A stretch of DNA of 64,000 bases from Pseudarthrobacter sp. ATCC 49987 (GCF_009928425.1 NZ_JAABNS010000001.1:3720001-3784000); one strand, 5' to 3'. Counted from the first letter of the stretch, positions 25,518 through 34,817 are shown. Translations and numbers: made by a program. The notes: generated from the letters alone by a model not told the origin.

Positions 25518-27319
25518 GGCCTTCATCAGGAATCACCCTCGGCGGCAGATTCCAGCTGACGACGCGTATTGCGATCGGCGGCATGGGAGAAGTCTGGAAA
25601 GCCAAAGACCTGATCCTTGGCCGCATCGTCGCCATCAAGGTGCTCAAGGAGGAGTACACGGGCGATCCGGGCTTCCTCCAGCGGTTCCGGGCCGAGGCCC
25701 GCCACACTGCGCTCCTGAACCATGTGGGCATCGCCAATGTCTTTGACTATGGCGAGGAAGAAGGCTCCGCCTACCTCGTGATGGAGTTGGTCCCGGGCCA
25801 GCCGCTGAGCAGCATCATCGAGCATGAACAGGTGCTGTCCCCGGACCGCACCCTGTCCATGATCGCCCAGACGGCGCGCGCCCTCTCGGTGGCCCATGCC
25901 CAGGGCCTGGTCCACCGCGACATCAAGCCGGGCAACCTGCTGATCACCCCGGACGGCCGCGTCAAGGTCACGGACTTCGGCATCGCCCGCCTCGCGGACC
26001 AGGTCCCGCTCACCCAGACCGGGCAGGTGATGGGAACCGCCCAGTACCTGGCACCTGAGCAGGCTACCGGGCAGCTGGCCACCGGTGCCTCGGACATCTA
26101 CGCCCTCGGCGTGATCGGCTACGAGTGCCTCACTGGACGCCGCCCCTTCTCCGGCGAATCGCAGATCGCCATCGCGCTGGCCCAGGTCAATGACGCGCCG
26201 CCGCCGCTGCCGGAGACCCTGCCGAAGCCGGTCCGCGCCCTGCTGATGTCCATGCTCGCCAAGGACCCCAAGAACCGCCCGGCCGATGCCCTCAAACTGT
26301 CCGAGGCCGCCGAAGCCATCCGTAACGGCGACATCGCCGCTGCACACGCCGCGGTTCCGGGCATGCTCCTGTTCGAGGCAGCAACCGGACCGATCACGGC
26401 CCCGGTGGACATTCCCACCGCGGCAACCGGTGTCATCGGCGAGGCGGACCGCACGACGTCGGCCACCTCCGCTTTGCCGGTGGTCGGCGCGGCGGGAGCC
26501 GGCGCCGCTGCGGGAGTGGCTGCGGGAGCCGCCGCCACCAGCGCCTACGGTGCCCGAAACACCCTGTCCCGCGCAGATGCCCTCGCCGCGGAACGCAATT
26601 GGGTCCAAGAGGACGACGACTACGACGAGCCGGTCGATGAGCCGGAACGCCGCGGCCGGAGCCCCTGGACCTGGCCGCTGATCGCCCTGATCCTGCTGGT
26701 GCTCTTCGCGCTCGTGGGCGTGGTGCTGACCCAGGCCGGGATCCTGTTCCCGCAGACGCCGGCGAGCAGCATCGCCACCACCAGCGCGAAGCCGAGCAGC
26801 ACCAGCGCTTCGCCTACGTCCTCGAGTCCCAGCCCCACCAGCAGTTCCGCGACGCCCACGCAGTCCACCCCGGCCGCGATCAACCTGATTCCGGAAAGCT
26901 ACCTCGGCCGCCCCTTCAACCAGGTCCGCAGCGAACTGATCGGCCTGGGGCTTGTTGTGACCGGAGCCGAGGTCTTCGACGATGCCACTCCCGGAACGGT
27001 GGTTCAAATTGACCCTGCCGGGCGAGTCCAGCCCGGTTCGACCATCACAGTGAACTACTCCAAGGGCCCGGAATCCGTCACGGTCCCGATGCTCCAGTCC
27101 GGTGCCAGCGAAGCCGCCGTCCAGCAGGCCATCGAAAGCGCAGGCCTCCGCTGGGCCAAGGGTGCCGACGTCGCTCCGACGAATAAGAAAGAAGCTGCCG
27201 GCACCTTCGTCAGTTCAGAACCCGCCTCCGGCAGCAAGGTTCCCGCCGGTTCCCTGGTGACCTACCACCTCGCCAAAGCCGCGTCCGCGGCAGCCACCCC
27301 AAGTCCGACCGGAACGTAG
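25514..27319 (+). CDS. pknA: PknA-position Ser/Thr protein kinase with two extracellular PASTA domains
   Basis: The 601-residue protein has a Hanks-type kinase domain (residues ~12-270) with a glycine loop GGMGEVWKA, Lys42 in AIKVL, the catalytic HRDIKPGN (Asp136) and DFGIARL. An Ala-rich juxtamembrane region, a transmembrane helix (~394-415, [18 protein letters not shown]), a Ser/Thr linker and two PASTA-like repeats (~460-525 and ~526-592) follow. Mycobacterial PknA has no PASTA domain, so this kinase should itself sense muropeptides or lipid II. A GTG start overlaps the pbpA stop; pknB begins 7 nt downstream. Confidence 0.9.
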   Translation: MRPSSGITLGGRFQLTTRIAIGGMGEVWKAKDLILGRIVAIKVLKEEYTGDPGFLQRFRAEARHTALLNHVGIANVFDYGEEEGSAYLVMELVPGQPLSSIIEHEQVLSPDRTLSMIAQTARALSVAHAQGLVHRDIKPGNLLITPDGRVKVTDFGIARLADQVPLTQTGQVMGTAQYLAPEQATGQLATGASDIYALGVIGYECLTGRRPFSGESQIAIALAQVNDAPPPLPETLPKPVRALLMSMLAKDPKNRPADALKLSEAAEAIRNGDIAAAHAAVPGMLLFEAATGPITAPVDIPTAATGVIGEADRTTSATSALPVVGAAGAGAAAGVAAGAAATSAYGARNTLSRADALAAERNWVQEDDDYDEPVDEPERRGRSPWTWPLIALILLVLFALVGVVLTQAGILFPQTPASSIATTSAKPSSTSASPTSSSPSPTSSSATPTQSTPAAINLIPESYLGRPFNQVRSELIGLGLVVTGAEVFDDATPGTVVQIDPAGRVQPGSTITVNYSKGPESVTVPMLQSGASEAAVQQAIESAGLRWAKGADVAPTNKKEAAGTFVSSEPASGSKVPAGSLVTYHLAKAASAAATPSPTGT

Positions 27320-27325
27320 GCCAAT

Positions 27326-29269
27326 ATGTCTACTTCACCCCGCACCCCATCGCACCGGGAGGACCGCGGCCCCGTGAACACACAGCGCGTCCTCAGCGGG
27401 CGCTATGAGCTGGGTGAACTGATCGGCCGCGGCGGCATGGCCGACGTCTTCCGCGGTGTCGACACCCGGCTGGGACGCACCGTGGCTGTTAAGCTGCTCC
27501 GCCCGGACCTGGCCCGGGACCCCCAGTTCCAGGCCAGGTTCAAACGCGAGGCGCAGGCGGTGGCCGCCCTGAACCATCCCTCAATCGTGGCCATCTATGA
27601 CACCGGGGACCACGCCGTCCCCGGGGACCACGAAGACACCGTACGGGTCCCGTACATCGTGATGGAGTTCGTCTCCGGAAAGACGATCCGGGACCTGATC
27701 AGGGCCAAGGAAGTCAGCATCGACCAGGCGATCGACTTCACGCTGGGGGTGCTCGCCGCCCTGGACTACAGCCACAAGGCCGGGATCGTGCACCGCGACA
27801 TCAAACCGGCCAACGTGATGTTCTGCCCGGATTCCAACAGCGTCAAGGTAATGGACTTCGGAATTGCCCGCGCCATGGCGGACTCGGCAGCCACCATGAC
27901 CCAAACCCAGGCCGTGGTGGGGACGGCACAGTACCTTTCACCGGAACAGGCCCGCGGCGAGACCGTGGATGCCCGCAGCGACCTCTACTCGGCCGGGTGC
28001 CTGCTGTATGAGATGCTGGCCGGCCGGCCGCCCTTCATCGGCGACAGCCCCGTGTCCGTTGCCTACCAGCATGTGCGCGAGATCCCCGAACTGGCCAGCA
28101 GCCTGAACCCTGACGTCTCCGAGGCGCTGGACAGCGTGCTGATGAAGGCGCTGCAGAAGAACCGCGCGGACCGGTTCCAGGACGCCGCGGCCTTCCGGCG
28201 CGCCCTCCGGGCCGCGCGGAGCGGAGTCGGCGTCGCCCCGGCGGCGGCCAGCGAAGCACCCACCAACCCCAATGACACGGTTCCGACGCCGGACAGCACA
28301 CCGACGGCCGCTTTCTCGGTAACGGGCGCGAAGTTCCTTGACGAGACCCCCACTGGCAGACTCCGTCCCGCCCTGGAGACGCCGGGCGATGATGAGAGTG
28401 CTCCGATGGAACAGGGTGTCGTCTATGGCGCCGCGGACACAGGCAGCCTGCCGCTGGTCCTTCCGCCCGAGCGGGAGCACACCCAGCGCCAGAAGTCCCG
28501 CCGCCGGACGTGGATCACCACACTCGTGATCGTCACCGTCCTCGTATTGGCGGGCGGCGGCCTGTGGCTCTACAACATGATGAACCAGGCTCCGCCCCCG
28601 GTCGCCAAAGTCCTGGTGCCGTCGGTGACCTCGCTGACCGAGACCGAGGCGCTCCAGAAGCTCTACAACGCCGGGCTCAAACCCCAGCTCAGCCGGATGC
28701 AGCACGAGACCATTGGCAAGGGCATCGCCATCGGCACTGTCCCGGCAACGGGGAGCTCCCTGGACCCCAATTCGGATATCACGCTGAACATCTCGGAGGG
28801 CCCCAGCGTCATCACCATCCCCGCCGACCTGCCGGGACGCACGGAGGCGGCAGCCCGCGATGTGCTCCGCCAGAAGGGACTGGCAGGAGCACCTGGCACC
28901 ACCATGGCCAACAGTCCCACAGTCCCGGCGGGCATTGTGATCACCACCAACCCTGCGCCGGGCCAGAATGTGGCCGCGGGCAGCACGGTGGAAATCATCG
29001 TCTCCACCGGAAAAGTGGTGGTTCCCCAGCTCGTGGGCCTTCCCCGGGCCGAGGCTGAAGCGGCCCTGAAGGCACTTGGCCTGGGCATGAACGCCACGGA
29101 AGTCGAAAACTCAGAAGTGGAACCGGGAAAAGTCACCGGACAGGCTGACCCGGCGGATGCCCTCGTGGAACAGCGCAAGACGATCACCGTCACCGTGGCC
29201 AAGGCGCCTCCGCCCCCGCCGAGCCCGACACCCACGCCCACCCCGACGCCCACCAAGAGCACCAAATAG
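27326..29269 (+). CDS. pknB: PknB: Ser/Thr protein kinase with three PASTA domains
   Basis: The kinase domain (residues ~25-290) has IGRGGMADVFRG, Lys56 in AVKLL, HRDIKPANV (Asp158) and DFGIARA with the activation-loop threonines TMTQTQAVVGT. A transmembrane helix follows at ~393-415 (TTLVIVTVLVLAGGGLWLY), then three PASTA repeats beginning near VLVPSVTS, ITIPADLPG and VVVPQLVG, and a Pro/Thr tail. It phosphorylates cell-growth and division proteins, with PstP as counterpart. ATG 27326 is used; the GTG at 27374 has a nearby GGGAGG and gives an N-terminus closer to other PknB proteins. Confidence 0.93.
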   Translation: MSTSPRTPSHREDRGPVNTQRVLSGRYELGELIGRGGMADVFRGVDTRLGRTVAVKLLRPDLARDPQFQARFKREAQAVAALNHPSIVAIYDTGDHAVPGDHEDTVRVPYIVMEFVSGKTIRDLIRAKEVSIDQAIDFTLGVLAALDYSHKAGIVHRDIKPANVMFCPDSNSVKVMDFGIARAMADSAATMTQTQAVVGTAQYLSPEQARGETVDARSDLYSAGCLLYEMLAGRPPFIGDSPVSVAYQHVREIPELASSLNPDVSEALDSVLMKALQKNRADRFQDAAAFRRALRAARSGVGVAPAAASEAPTNPNDTVPTPDSTPTAAFSVTGAKFLDETPTGRLRPALETPGDDESAPMEQGVVYGAADTGSLPLVLPPEREHTQRQKSRRRTWITTLVIVTVLVLAGGGLWLYNMMNQAPPPVAKVLVPSVTSLTETEALQKLYNAGLKPQLSRMQHETIGKGIAIGTVPATGSSLDPNSDITLNISEGPSVITIPADLPGRTEAAARDVLRQKGLAGAPGTTMANSPTVPAGIVITTNPAPGQNVAAGSTVEIIVSTGKVVVPQLVGLPRAEAEAALKALGLGMNATEVENSEVEPGKVTGQADPADALVEQRKTITVTVAKAPPPPPSPTPTPTPTPTKSTK

Positions 29270-29298
29270 GACCGGGCTAACCCGGCCGGCCTCGCCCG

Positions 29299-29940
29299 CT
29301 AGTGCTTGATGAGCGGGCTGAGCGTCGAGGCCCGCTGGGCAGCACCTGACATGCCGAGGGATTCGAGCCAGTTCCCGAGCATCTGGTAACCGCCTTCGGT
29401 CAAGACGGACTCCGGGTGGAACTGCACCCCGCAGAGAGGCGCGGTGCGGTGCTGCAACCCCATAACAACCCCGGTCCCCGTCTCCGCCGTGATCTCCAGG
29501 ACCTCCGGGATGCTCTCACGGACGGCGGCGAGGGAGTGGTAGCGGGTCGCGGTGAAGGGCGACGGCAACCCGGTGAACACACTGCTCCCGTGGTGCTCCA
29601 CGAGGGACGTCTTGCCGTGCATCAGTTCCGGAGCGTGGGTGACTGTCCCCCCGTACGCCTCCGCCAGAGCCTGATGGCCCAGGCAGACCCCCAGCATTGG
29701 TTTGTTGTGGCTTCCGCACCACTTGATCAGCTCGATGCAGACCCCCGCGCCGGCGGGGTTCCCGGGACCCGGCGAGATGAGGACGCCGTCGCGCGCTTCG
29801 GCGAGGTCGATCGCCTCGGCCAGGGTGACGTCGTCGTTGCGGACCACAGTGGTCTCGGCACCGAGTTCCTGGAGGTATCCCACCAGGGTGTACACAAAGC
29901 TGTCATAGTTGTCGACGACGAGAATCTTGGTTGTGCTCAT
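29299..29940 (-). CDS. pabA: Aminodeoxychorismate/anthranilate synthase glutamine amidotransferase
   Basis: A 213-residue class I glutamine amidotransferase. The catalytic triad is visible: Cys in MLGVCLGHQALAEAYGG, His and Glu in CGVQFHPESVLTEGG; the N-terminus ILVVDNYDSFVYTL and GVLISPGPGNPAGAG are typical of PabA/TrpG. It supplies ammonia from glutamine to a chorismate-converting partner. Beside pknB in actinobacteria this gene is commonly annotated pabA/trpG; which partner it serves (folate or tryptophan) cannot be told here since no pabB or trpE is adjacent. It converges with pknB, 29 nt apart, across a short GC-rich hairpin. Confidence 0.9.
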   Translation of the reverse strand: MSTTKILVVDNYDSFVYTLVGYLQELGAETTVVRNDDVTLAEAIDLAEARDGVLISPGPGNPAGAGVCIELIKWCGSHNKPMLGVCLGHQALAEAYGGTVTHAPELMHGKTSLVEHHGSSVFTGLPSPFTATRYHSLAAVRESIPEVLEITAETGTGVVMGLQHRTAPLCGVQFHPESVLTEGGYQMLGNWLESLGMSGAAQRASTLSPLIKH

Positions 29941-30207
29941 GGGTGCCTTGCTGAACCAATCGTTGAATCAGTGAACCGGTGAATTGTGCCATCCAGGGAA
30001 AAAGGAACTGAACCATCCTGCAGCTGCAGCACGTGCGTTCTCCTCCCGGACGTTCGCGGCGGACACCGCTGTGGCGCCAACTACAGCTAGAATTGGCTCC
30101 GAACAAGAACTTCGACATGACCAAGAGCGCGCTGACCGCCGGTGTATTCCTCCTTGCAGGATATCAAGCCAGGGTCCCGCTCCTGTTCCAGCAGCCCAGG
30201 AGGATCC

Positions 30208-30462
30208 GTGCCCGAGTCAAAGCGCCGCAAACGCACCACCCCCGCAACGCCGCAGACTGCCGCGGCGCAGGCCAACAAGCCCAACCCGGTCTGGTTCAAG
30301 CCCGTGATGTTCGGCCTGATGATCCTCGGCCTCCTGTGGATCATCACCTTCTATATCAGCGAAGGCACCCTTCCTGTCGCCGCCTGGGGATCCGGGAACA
30401 TCATCGCCGGCTTCGGCATCGCCATCGTCGGTTTCCTCATGACCACCCGCTGGCGCTCCTGA
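30208..30462 (+). CDS. crgA: CrgA: cell division regulator membrane protein
   Basis: An 84-residue protein begins at GTG 30208, preceded by AGGAGG at 4 nt. It has a basic N-terminus (ESKRRKRTTP), the KPNPVWFKPVMFGLMI block leading into the first transmembrane helix (~34-52), a short outer loop, and a second helix (~63-80), ending TTRWRS. This is the layout of CrgA, which in Streptomyces and mycobacteria modulates FtsZ-ring and septal PBP assembly. Location near pknB/pabA is the usual one. A strong terminator follows. Confidence 0.92.
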   Translation: MPESKRRKRTTPATPQTAAAQANKPNPVWFKPVMFGLMILGLLWIITFYISEGTLPVAAWGSGNIIAGFGIAIVGFLMTTRWRS

Positions 30463-30480
30463 CTCGCGCCGAACCTGAGG

Positions 30481-30513
30481 AAAGACCGGTACACCCCGTG
30501 TACCGGTCTTTTG
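30481..30513 (+). terminator. Rho-independent terminator after crgA
   Basis: AAAGACCGGTACAC, loop CCC, GTGTACCGGTCTTTT: a 14-bp perfect stem with a T-run, starting 18 nt after the crgA stop. Confidence 0.85.
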
Positions 30514-30583
30514 CGTTAACCTCGAGGCCTACCAAAGGCCGATAATGCTGGAGCGGAGAAACACTGCGAGCGAAGGAGCCCGG

Positions 30584-31189
30584 ATGACCCCGACAGTAAC
30601 AGGCCCGGTGATCGGCGACGACGGCCTGGCCCGGCCCCAGTGGGCGGCCGTGGATCCGTTGCTGCGCGAGTACTACGACACCGAATGGGGATTTCCGGTA
30701 CGCGACGAACAGGGCCTCTACGAGCGCATCAGCCTTGAGGGTTTCCAGGCCGGGCTGTCCTGGGCCACGATTCTCCGGAAACGGCCGGCGTTCCGGACCG
30801 CCTTCCACAATTTCCATCCCGAGACGGTGGCAGCATTCACCGAAGCCGACGTTGAGCGGCTCCTCCTCGACGCCGGGATTGTCCGTAACCGACTGAAGAT
30901 CCGTGCCGCCATCACCAACGCCCAGGCCACCATTGCGCTACGGGCCGACGGCGGACTGGTTGACTTCGTCTGGGCGTTCCAGCCGGATTCCACACCCGAG
31001 CCGGCGTCCCACGAGGACATCCCTACCACCTCGGCAGAGTCCATCGCCCTGTCCAAGGCACTGCGGAAGCGGGGGTTCGCTTTCGTCGGGCCCACCACCA
31101 TGTACGCCCTGATGGAAGCAATCGGCATGATCGACACCCACCTGCTGGACAGCCACCGCAGGGGAACCTCCGGCATCTGGCCGCGCTGA
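30584..31189 (+). CDS. tag: DNA-3-methyladenine glycosylase I
   Basis: The ATG at 30584 has AAGGAG at 6 nt, preferred over the in-frame ATG at 30545. The 201-residue protein fits the Tag family: RPQWAAVDPLLREYYDTEWG, the catalytic-glutamate region LYERISLEGFQAGLSW, ILRKRPAFRTAF, and the late FVGPTTMYALMEAIGMI with the zinc-site histidine in DTHLLDSHRRG. It excises 3-methyladenine from alkylated DNA. It is followed by a 1-kb region without genes that holds the DnaA-box array. Confidence 0.92.
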   Translation: MTPTVTGPVIGDDGLARPQWAAVDPLLREYYDTEWGFPVRDEQGLYERISLEGFQAGLSWATILRKRPAFRTAFHNFHPETVAAFTEADVERLLLDAGIVRNRLKIRAAITNAQATIALRADGGLVDFVWAFQPDSTPEPASHEDIPTTSAESIALSKALRKRGFAFVGPTTMYALMEAIGMIDTHLLDSHRRGTSGIWPR

Positions 31190-31220
31190 GCCCGAGGCGC
31201 TGTGCACAACTCTGCTTGAG

Positions 31221-31884
31221 TTATCCACAGTGTGGATAACTGTGTTCGAGATTCCCTCTGATCCTCCAATTCCCGCGCGCTGTGGCCCTCAGGAACTCCT
31301 GCCGGAAGGAATTCCGCGGGGAGTCACAGGCATGTGAGTTATTAACAGTGTGGATTGCCTGTGGATAACTCCAAAGCTGCAGCAACCGCTTTTGGGAACC
31401 GGGACCGCGGGGCCTTCTTACCCTCACCTTTCCAGGTTCAGCACGCCGCGACAGGGTTATCCACTTAACAACAGGCCAGTACCCACAACTTATCCACAGC
31501 TGGGGATAACGTGCTCATCAGAACGGTCTTCGGGGGTCCCTGGCGCCACGTGGCGCCAATTCCGGCCTCGTCACTTCGAGGGACAAGTTATTAACACTGT
31601 GAATAACCCTGTTGAAAGCAGATCTAAGCCCGGAGCTTCGTCTTCTGAGGGAGGCTCCCAGCCGCACCGCCGTGACGGCCTCCAGTGCCACGCCACCTTA
31701 CTCCGGGCGTTCCAGGCCGGAGTTGTCCACTTAACCACAGGGCAGCCCACAGGAGTTATCCACAAATGTGGAGATCTCGAAGTGCAAATCGGCAGAATTG
31801 CCCACTGTGGCCCTCAGATCCCGGACCGCGTGTTGAACTACAGGCGTGTAAGTTACCAACAGTGTGGATAACCCCTGTGGACAA
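31221..31884. other. DnaA-box array built from head-to-head box pairs
   Basis: Six perfect TTATCCACA boxes occur at 31221(+), 31231(-), 31360(-), 31490(+), 31756(+) and 31863(-), plus one TTGTCCACA type at 31876(-). At least nine one- or two-mismatch boxes lie between. Most are arranged as inverted pairs with 1-nt gaps (31221-31239, 31339-31357, 31588-31606, 31853-31871) or 2-nt gaps (31490-31509, 31756-31775). The first pair, TTATCCACAGTGTGGATAA, is a perfect palindrome. Random occurrence is not credible in GC-rich DNA. DnaA binding is inferred from the established 9-mer consensus. Confidence 0.85.
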
Positions 31885-32185
31885 CTTGCCGACTGTGCGT
31901 TTCGGCCGTCCCGCTGCGGACGATCCCGGTCGCAACGGCGGCGGCGCAAAAGTGCGCGCAGGGCAGGACGCGCTGTGGAGAACAGGGAAATGCTGTGGGA
32001 AACGCCCTTCGGCACGACGCTCCCGCCCGGTTGCTGCCACCTTCACCCCGCCGCTCCCGCGGAAATCCGGGGCTTCATGCGGACCAGACGTGCTCACGCA
32101 CCGAACAACTGGGCGGGAACGTCCGGGGACGAGGGAAGGAGGAGGGGGAGGGGGAGGGCGCCGGGGTGACGGCAGGGAAGCGCCG
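31885..32185. other. GC-rich spacer between the DnaA-box array and the rhomboid gene, no gene seen
   Basis: About 300 nt with a polypurine run near 32130-32160 (GGAGGGGGAGGGGGAGGG) and no credible ORF. Together with the array it makes a gene-free kilobase, unusual in this otherwise dense region. Confidence 0.5.
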
Positions 32186-33055
32186 TTAGGCGCTGGCAAC
32201 CCGGAGGGCCGAGACGGCGATGAGGAGCGCCAGCACCAAGACCAGGCCGCCCGCTTGCAGCAGGCCCTGCCGCTGGCCGCGGGGCGTGTACGCAACGACG
32301 GCGGCACACAGGGCACCAGTGACGGCACCACCCAGGTGGGCCTGCCAGGCAATTCCGGGGACCACGAAGCCGATGACGCCGTTAATAAGGATGAGCACCC
32401 AGAGTTGCCTCGTGTCACCACCGCGGCGGCGCTGGACCACCAGCATGGCTCCAAAGAGGCCGAAGATGGCGCCAGAAGCGCCCACAACGCCACTGGGCGG
32501 CAGGACAGGTGTCAACAGGAGGTAGCCGACGGATCCGCCGACGGCGGAGAGCAGGAAGATCGCCAGGAAGCGGATTCTTCCGAGGAGGGGCTCCAGTGCC
32601 TGTCCAAACACCCACAGCATGTACATGTTGAGCACGATATGGAGGATGAAGCCTTGTGAGTGGACAAACGCTGAGGTCAGCATGCGCCAAGGTTCGAAAT
32701 AGCCGTACTGGGGAGCGGCGTACACAGATGCAAAGGCCAGGTTATCCTCGACAACCTGCCCGGGGACCAGCCACTGGAGAACAAAGACCAGGACGCAGAG
32801 CCCGATGAGGGACAGGGTGACCACGGGCTTACCGGCGGTCACGGCGCCGCCGTAGACGGTCCTGACGTCCGGCGTCGTACGTTTTGTTTCGTTAACACAG
32901 TCAACGCATTGGAATCCGACGGCGGCCGCCCGCTGGCAGTCGGGGCACGCAGGGCGCCCGCACCGCTGGCAGCGCACATAGGCGGGCCGGTCCGGGTGCC
33001 GGGGGCACACCGGGATCTGCGCGGACGGCTCTGCCGCCGGAATTCCGTAGCTCAT
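32186..33055 (-). CDS. Rhomboid intramembrane serine protease with N-terminal zinc ribbon
   Basis: Residues ~15-55 carry a cysteine-rich B-box-like ribbon (CPRHPDRPAYVRCQRCGRPA, then CPDC and CVDC). Residues ~78-285 form a six-helix rhomboid domain with the catalytic GASG at Ser194 (VVGASGAIFG), His240 in WQAHLGGAVTG, and the HIVLNMYMLW segment. Rhomboids cleave transmembrane substrates inside the bilayer; the substrate is unknown. The gene is 8 nt after the cyclophilin gene on the same strand, so the two are probably co-transcribed, a pairing common in actinobacteria. Confidence 0.92.
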   Translation of the reverse strand: MSYGIPAAEPSAQIPVCPRHPDRPAYVRCQRCGRPACPDCQRAAAVGFQCVDCVNETKRTTPDVRTVYGGAVTAGKPVVTLSLIGLCVLVFVLQWLVPGQVVEDNLAFASVYAAPQYGYFEPWRMLTSAFVHSQGFILHIVLNMYMLWVFGQALEPLLGRIRFLAIFLLSAVGGSVGYLLLTPVLPPSGVVGASGAIFGLFGAMLVVQRRRGGDTRQLWVLILINGVIGFVVPGIAWQAHLGGAVTGALCAAVVAYTPRGQRQGLLQAGGLVLVLALLIAVSALRVASA

Positions 33056-33063
33056 GCGGTGGG

Positions 33064-33609
33064 CTAGAGCTTCACTACATCAATGCTCTTGATGACGACG
33101 TCCTCGACCGGACGGTCGCCCATTCCGGTGCGGACACCCTCGATGGAGTCGACAACCTTCCTGGACTCGTCGTCGGCTACCTCACCGAAGATGCTGTGCT
33201 TGCCCTGCAGCCAGCCGGTGGGGATGGTGGTGATGAAGAACTGTGAGCCGTTGGTGCCGCGGCCCATCTGGATGCCGGCGTTTGCCATGGCCAGCTTGTA
33301 GGGCTCGTTGAAGGTCAGCTCCGGGTGGATCTCGTCGTCGAATTTGTAACCCGGTCCGCCAACGCCACGGCCCAGGGGGTCGCCCGCCTGGATCATGAAG
33401 TCCTTGATGATGCGGTGGAAGATGGTGCCGTCATACAGCGGCGTCCCCGTCTTGTCCTCGCCCGATTCCGGGTGGGTCCAGGCCTTCTCGCCCGTCGCCA
33501 GTCCGACGAAATTCTCGACGGTCTTGGGAGCGTGGTTACCGAAGAGGTTGACGACAATGTCGCCCATGCTCGTGTGGATGGTTGCTTTTGCAGTTGCGAT
33601 GGCAGTCAT
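33064..33609 (-). CDS. ppiA: Cyclophilin-type peptidyl-prolyl cis-trans isomerase
   Basis: The start at 33609 (MTAIATAKATIHTSMGDIVV) is chosen over the in-frame ATG at 33636 because it matches the usual N-terminus. The 181-residue protein contains the cyclophilin core: YDGTIFHRIIKDFMIQAGDP with the catalytic arginine, FDDEIHPEL, LAMANAG and GTNGSQFFITTIPTGWLQGK with a loop leading to HSIFGEV. No signal peptide is present, so it folds cytoplasmic proteins. It lies first in a two-gene unit with the rhomboid gene. Confidence 0.93.
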   Translation of the reverse strand: MTAIATAKATIHTSMGDIVVNLFGNHAPKTVENFVGLATGEKAWTHPESGEDKTGTPLYDGTIFHRIIKDFMIQAGDPLGRGVGGPGYKFDDEIHPELTFNEPYKLAMANAGIQMGRGTNGSQFFITTIPTGWLQGKHSIFGEVADDESRKVVDSIEGVRTGMGDRPVEDVVIKSIDVVKL

Positions 33610-33764
33610 AGGCCCTATTCTTCCATGACAGGCCATTACACATAGGGCCGCTCCGCTAGTTCCGCGCTGGGTGAAATCGGCCCGGAATCGGCCTGAAGAA
33701 TAGCCCGTGAGGTCTGGGACACGTAGGCTAACTGCAGAACCGTCACATTAATCGGGAGGTAGTT

Positions 33765-34745
33765 GTGAAAAAAACGGATCGAATTGCCCGTGAGCTGGAG
33801 CATTCAGTCAGCACCGGAGTTGAGAACGCCAAGGAATGGGCAACCCCGCGGGTTGAGGCAGCCGTCAACTGGGCCGTTCCGCGTCTGCAGCAGGGCCTGG
33901 ATACAGCTTCTCCCAAGATCCAGGAGGGGCTCAAGTCGGCGGCCTACAATCTCGCCGACGGCGTGGCGACGGTAACCCCGCGCCTCCAGGACGGATTGGC
34001 CCACCTCGCACCGAGAATCAACGATGCCGTTGAGGGAGCCACCCCGCGTCTGCATGAGGCGCTGGACAAGGCAACGCCGGTCATCGCAAACGCCCGCGAC
34101 CGGGTTGTCGTCGAATATCTGCCGAAGCTTTCGGACCAGATCGGCCACGCCTCCGACGCCGTGCACCGTACACTCCAGAGCGCACCGGCCCATGTGGACG
34201 CCGTTGCCCAGAGGCTCGGAGACGCGGGGATCATCCACTCCGTCCAGGAGCAGGCCAAGTCCGCCGGCACCCACGTCAAGGTTGCTGCGAAGAAGGCTGG
34301 CAAGGCCGTCGGCGTCGAGGTTGCCAAGCCGCAGAAGCCCAAGCACCGCGGGCTGCTGATCTTCGGCATCATCGCCGCAGCTGCCGCTGCCGGGGTTGCC
34401 GCGTGGAAGGCTTCCAAGCCGGTCGAGGATCCCTGGAAAACGCCTGCACCGGTCACCCCCGCGCCCGTGTCGGCCACAACTGTCAACGATGTCAAGGAAG
34501 CCGTCAAGGAAGCAGCCGGCCAGGCCGGCGCAGCGACAGTTGCCGCAGCGGACGCCGTCGCGGACGCTTCGGCTGAAGCGGCCAAGACCACCGACGACGC
34601 CGCAGCCACCGCCAAGCATGCGGCCGGGGACGCTGTCGAGGACATCAAGGACGCTTCCGCCAAGATTGCCACCGATGCCAAGACCGCAGTTCGGAACATC
34701 GCCGCAAGCCGTAACAACGGCACGGACAAGAGCACCGGCAGCTAG
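33765..34745 (+). CDS. Hypothetical membrane-anchored protein with amphipathic repeats
   Basis: GTG 33765 has GGGAGG five nt upstream. The 326-residue product has no signal peptide. Residues ~25-110 contain at least six degenerate units of about 11 or 22 residues keyed by a (T/V/S/A)P(R/K) step followed by an amphipathic helix: ATPRVEAAV, AVPRLQQGL, ASPKIQEGL, VTPRLQDGL, LAPRINDAV, ATPRLHEAL. One hydrophobic helix sits at ~194-210 (LLIFGIIAAAAAAGVAAW). The C-terminal ~110 residues are an Ala/Asp/Lys helix resembling LEA or apolipoprotein-like repeats. I do not recognise a characterised family; membrane or envelope association is inferred. Confidence 0.75.
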   Translation: MKKTDRIARELEHSVSTGVENAKEWATPRVEAAVNWAVPRLQQGLDTASPKIQEGLKSAAYNLADGVATVTPRLQDGLAHLAPRINDAVEGATPRLHEALDKATPVIANARDRVVVEYLPKLSDQIGHASDAVHRTLQSAPAHVDAVAQRLGDAGIIHSVQEQAKSAGTHVKVAAKKAGKAVGVEVAKPQKPKHRGLLIFGIIAAAAAAGVAAWKASKPVEDPWKTPAPVTPAPVSATTVNDVKEAVKEAAGQAGAATVAAADAVADASAEAAKTTDDAAATAKHAAGDAVEDIKDASAKIATDAKTAVRNIAASRNNGTDKSTGS

Positions 34746-34778
34746 ACAAGCCAGTGGGCCGCCTTCGGGCAGCCGTTG

Positions 34779-34817
34779 AGGGAGGGATTCCGCCAGTGGC
34801 GGGATCCCTCCCTTTTT
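34779..34817 (+). terminator. Rho-independent terminator after the repeat protein gene
   Basis: GGGAGGGATTCCGCC, loop AGT, GGCGGGATCCCTCCC followed by TTTTTT; a long GC-rich stem with one mismatch about 35 nt after the stop. Confidence 0.85.

Noticed and set aside
31685..32659. Plus-strand open frame over the DnaA-box array and the rhomboid gene
   Set aside because: Half of it is antisense to the rhomboid gene and half is box repeats; no ribosome site.
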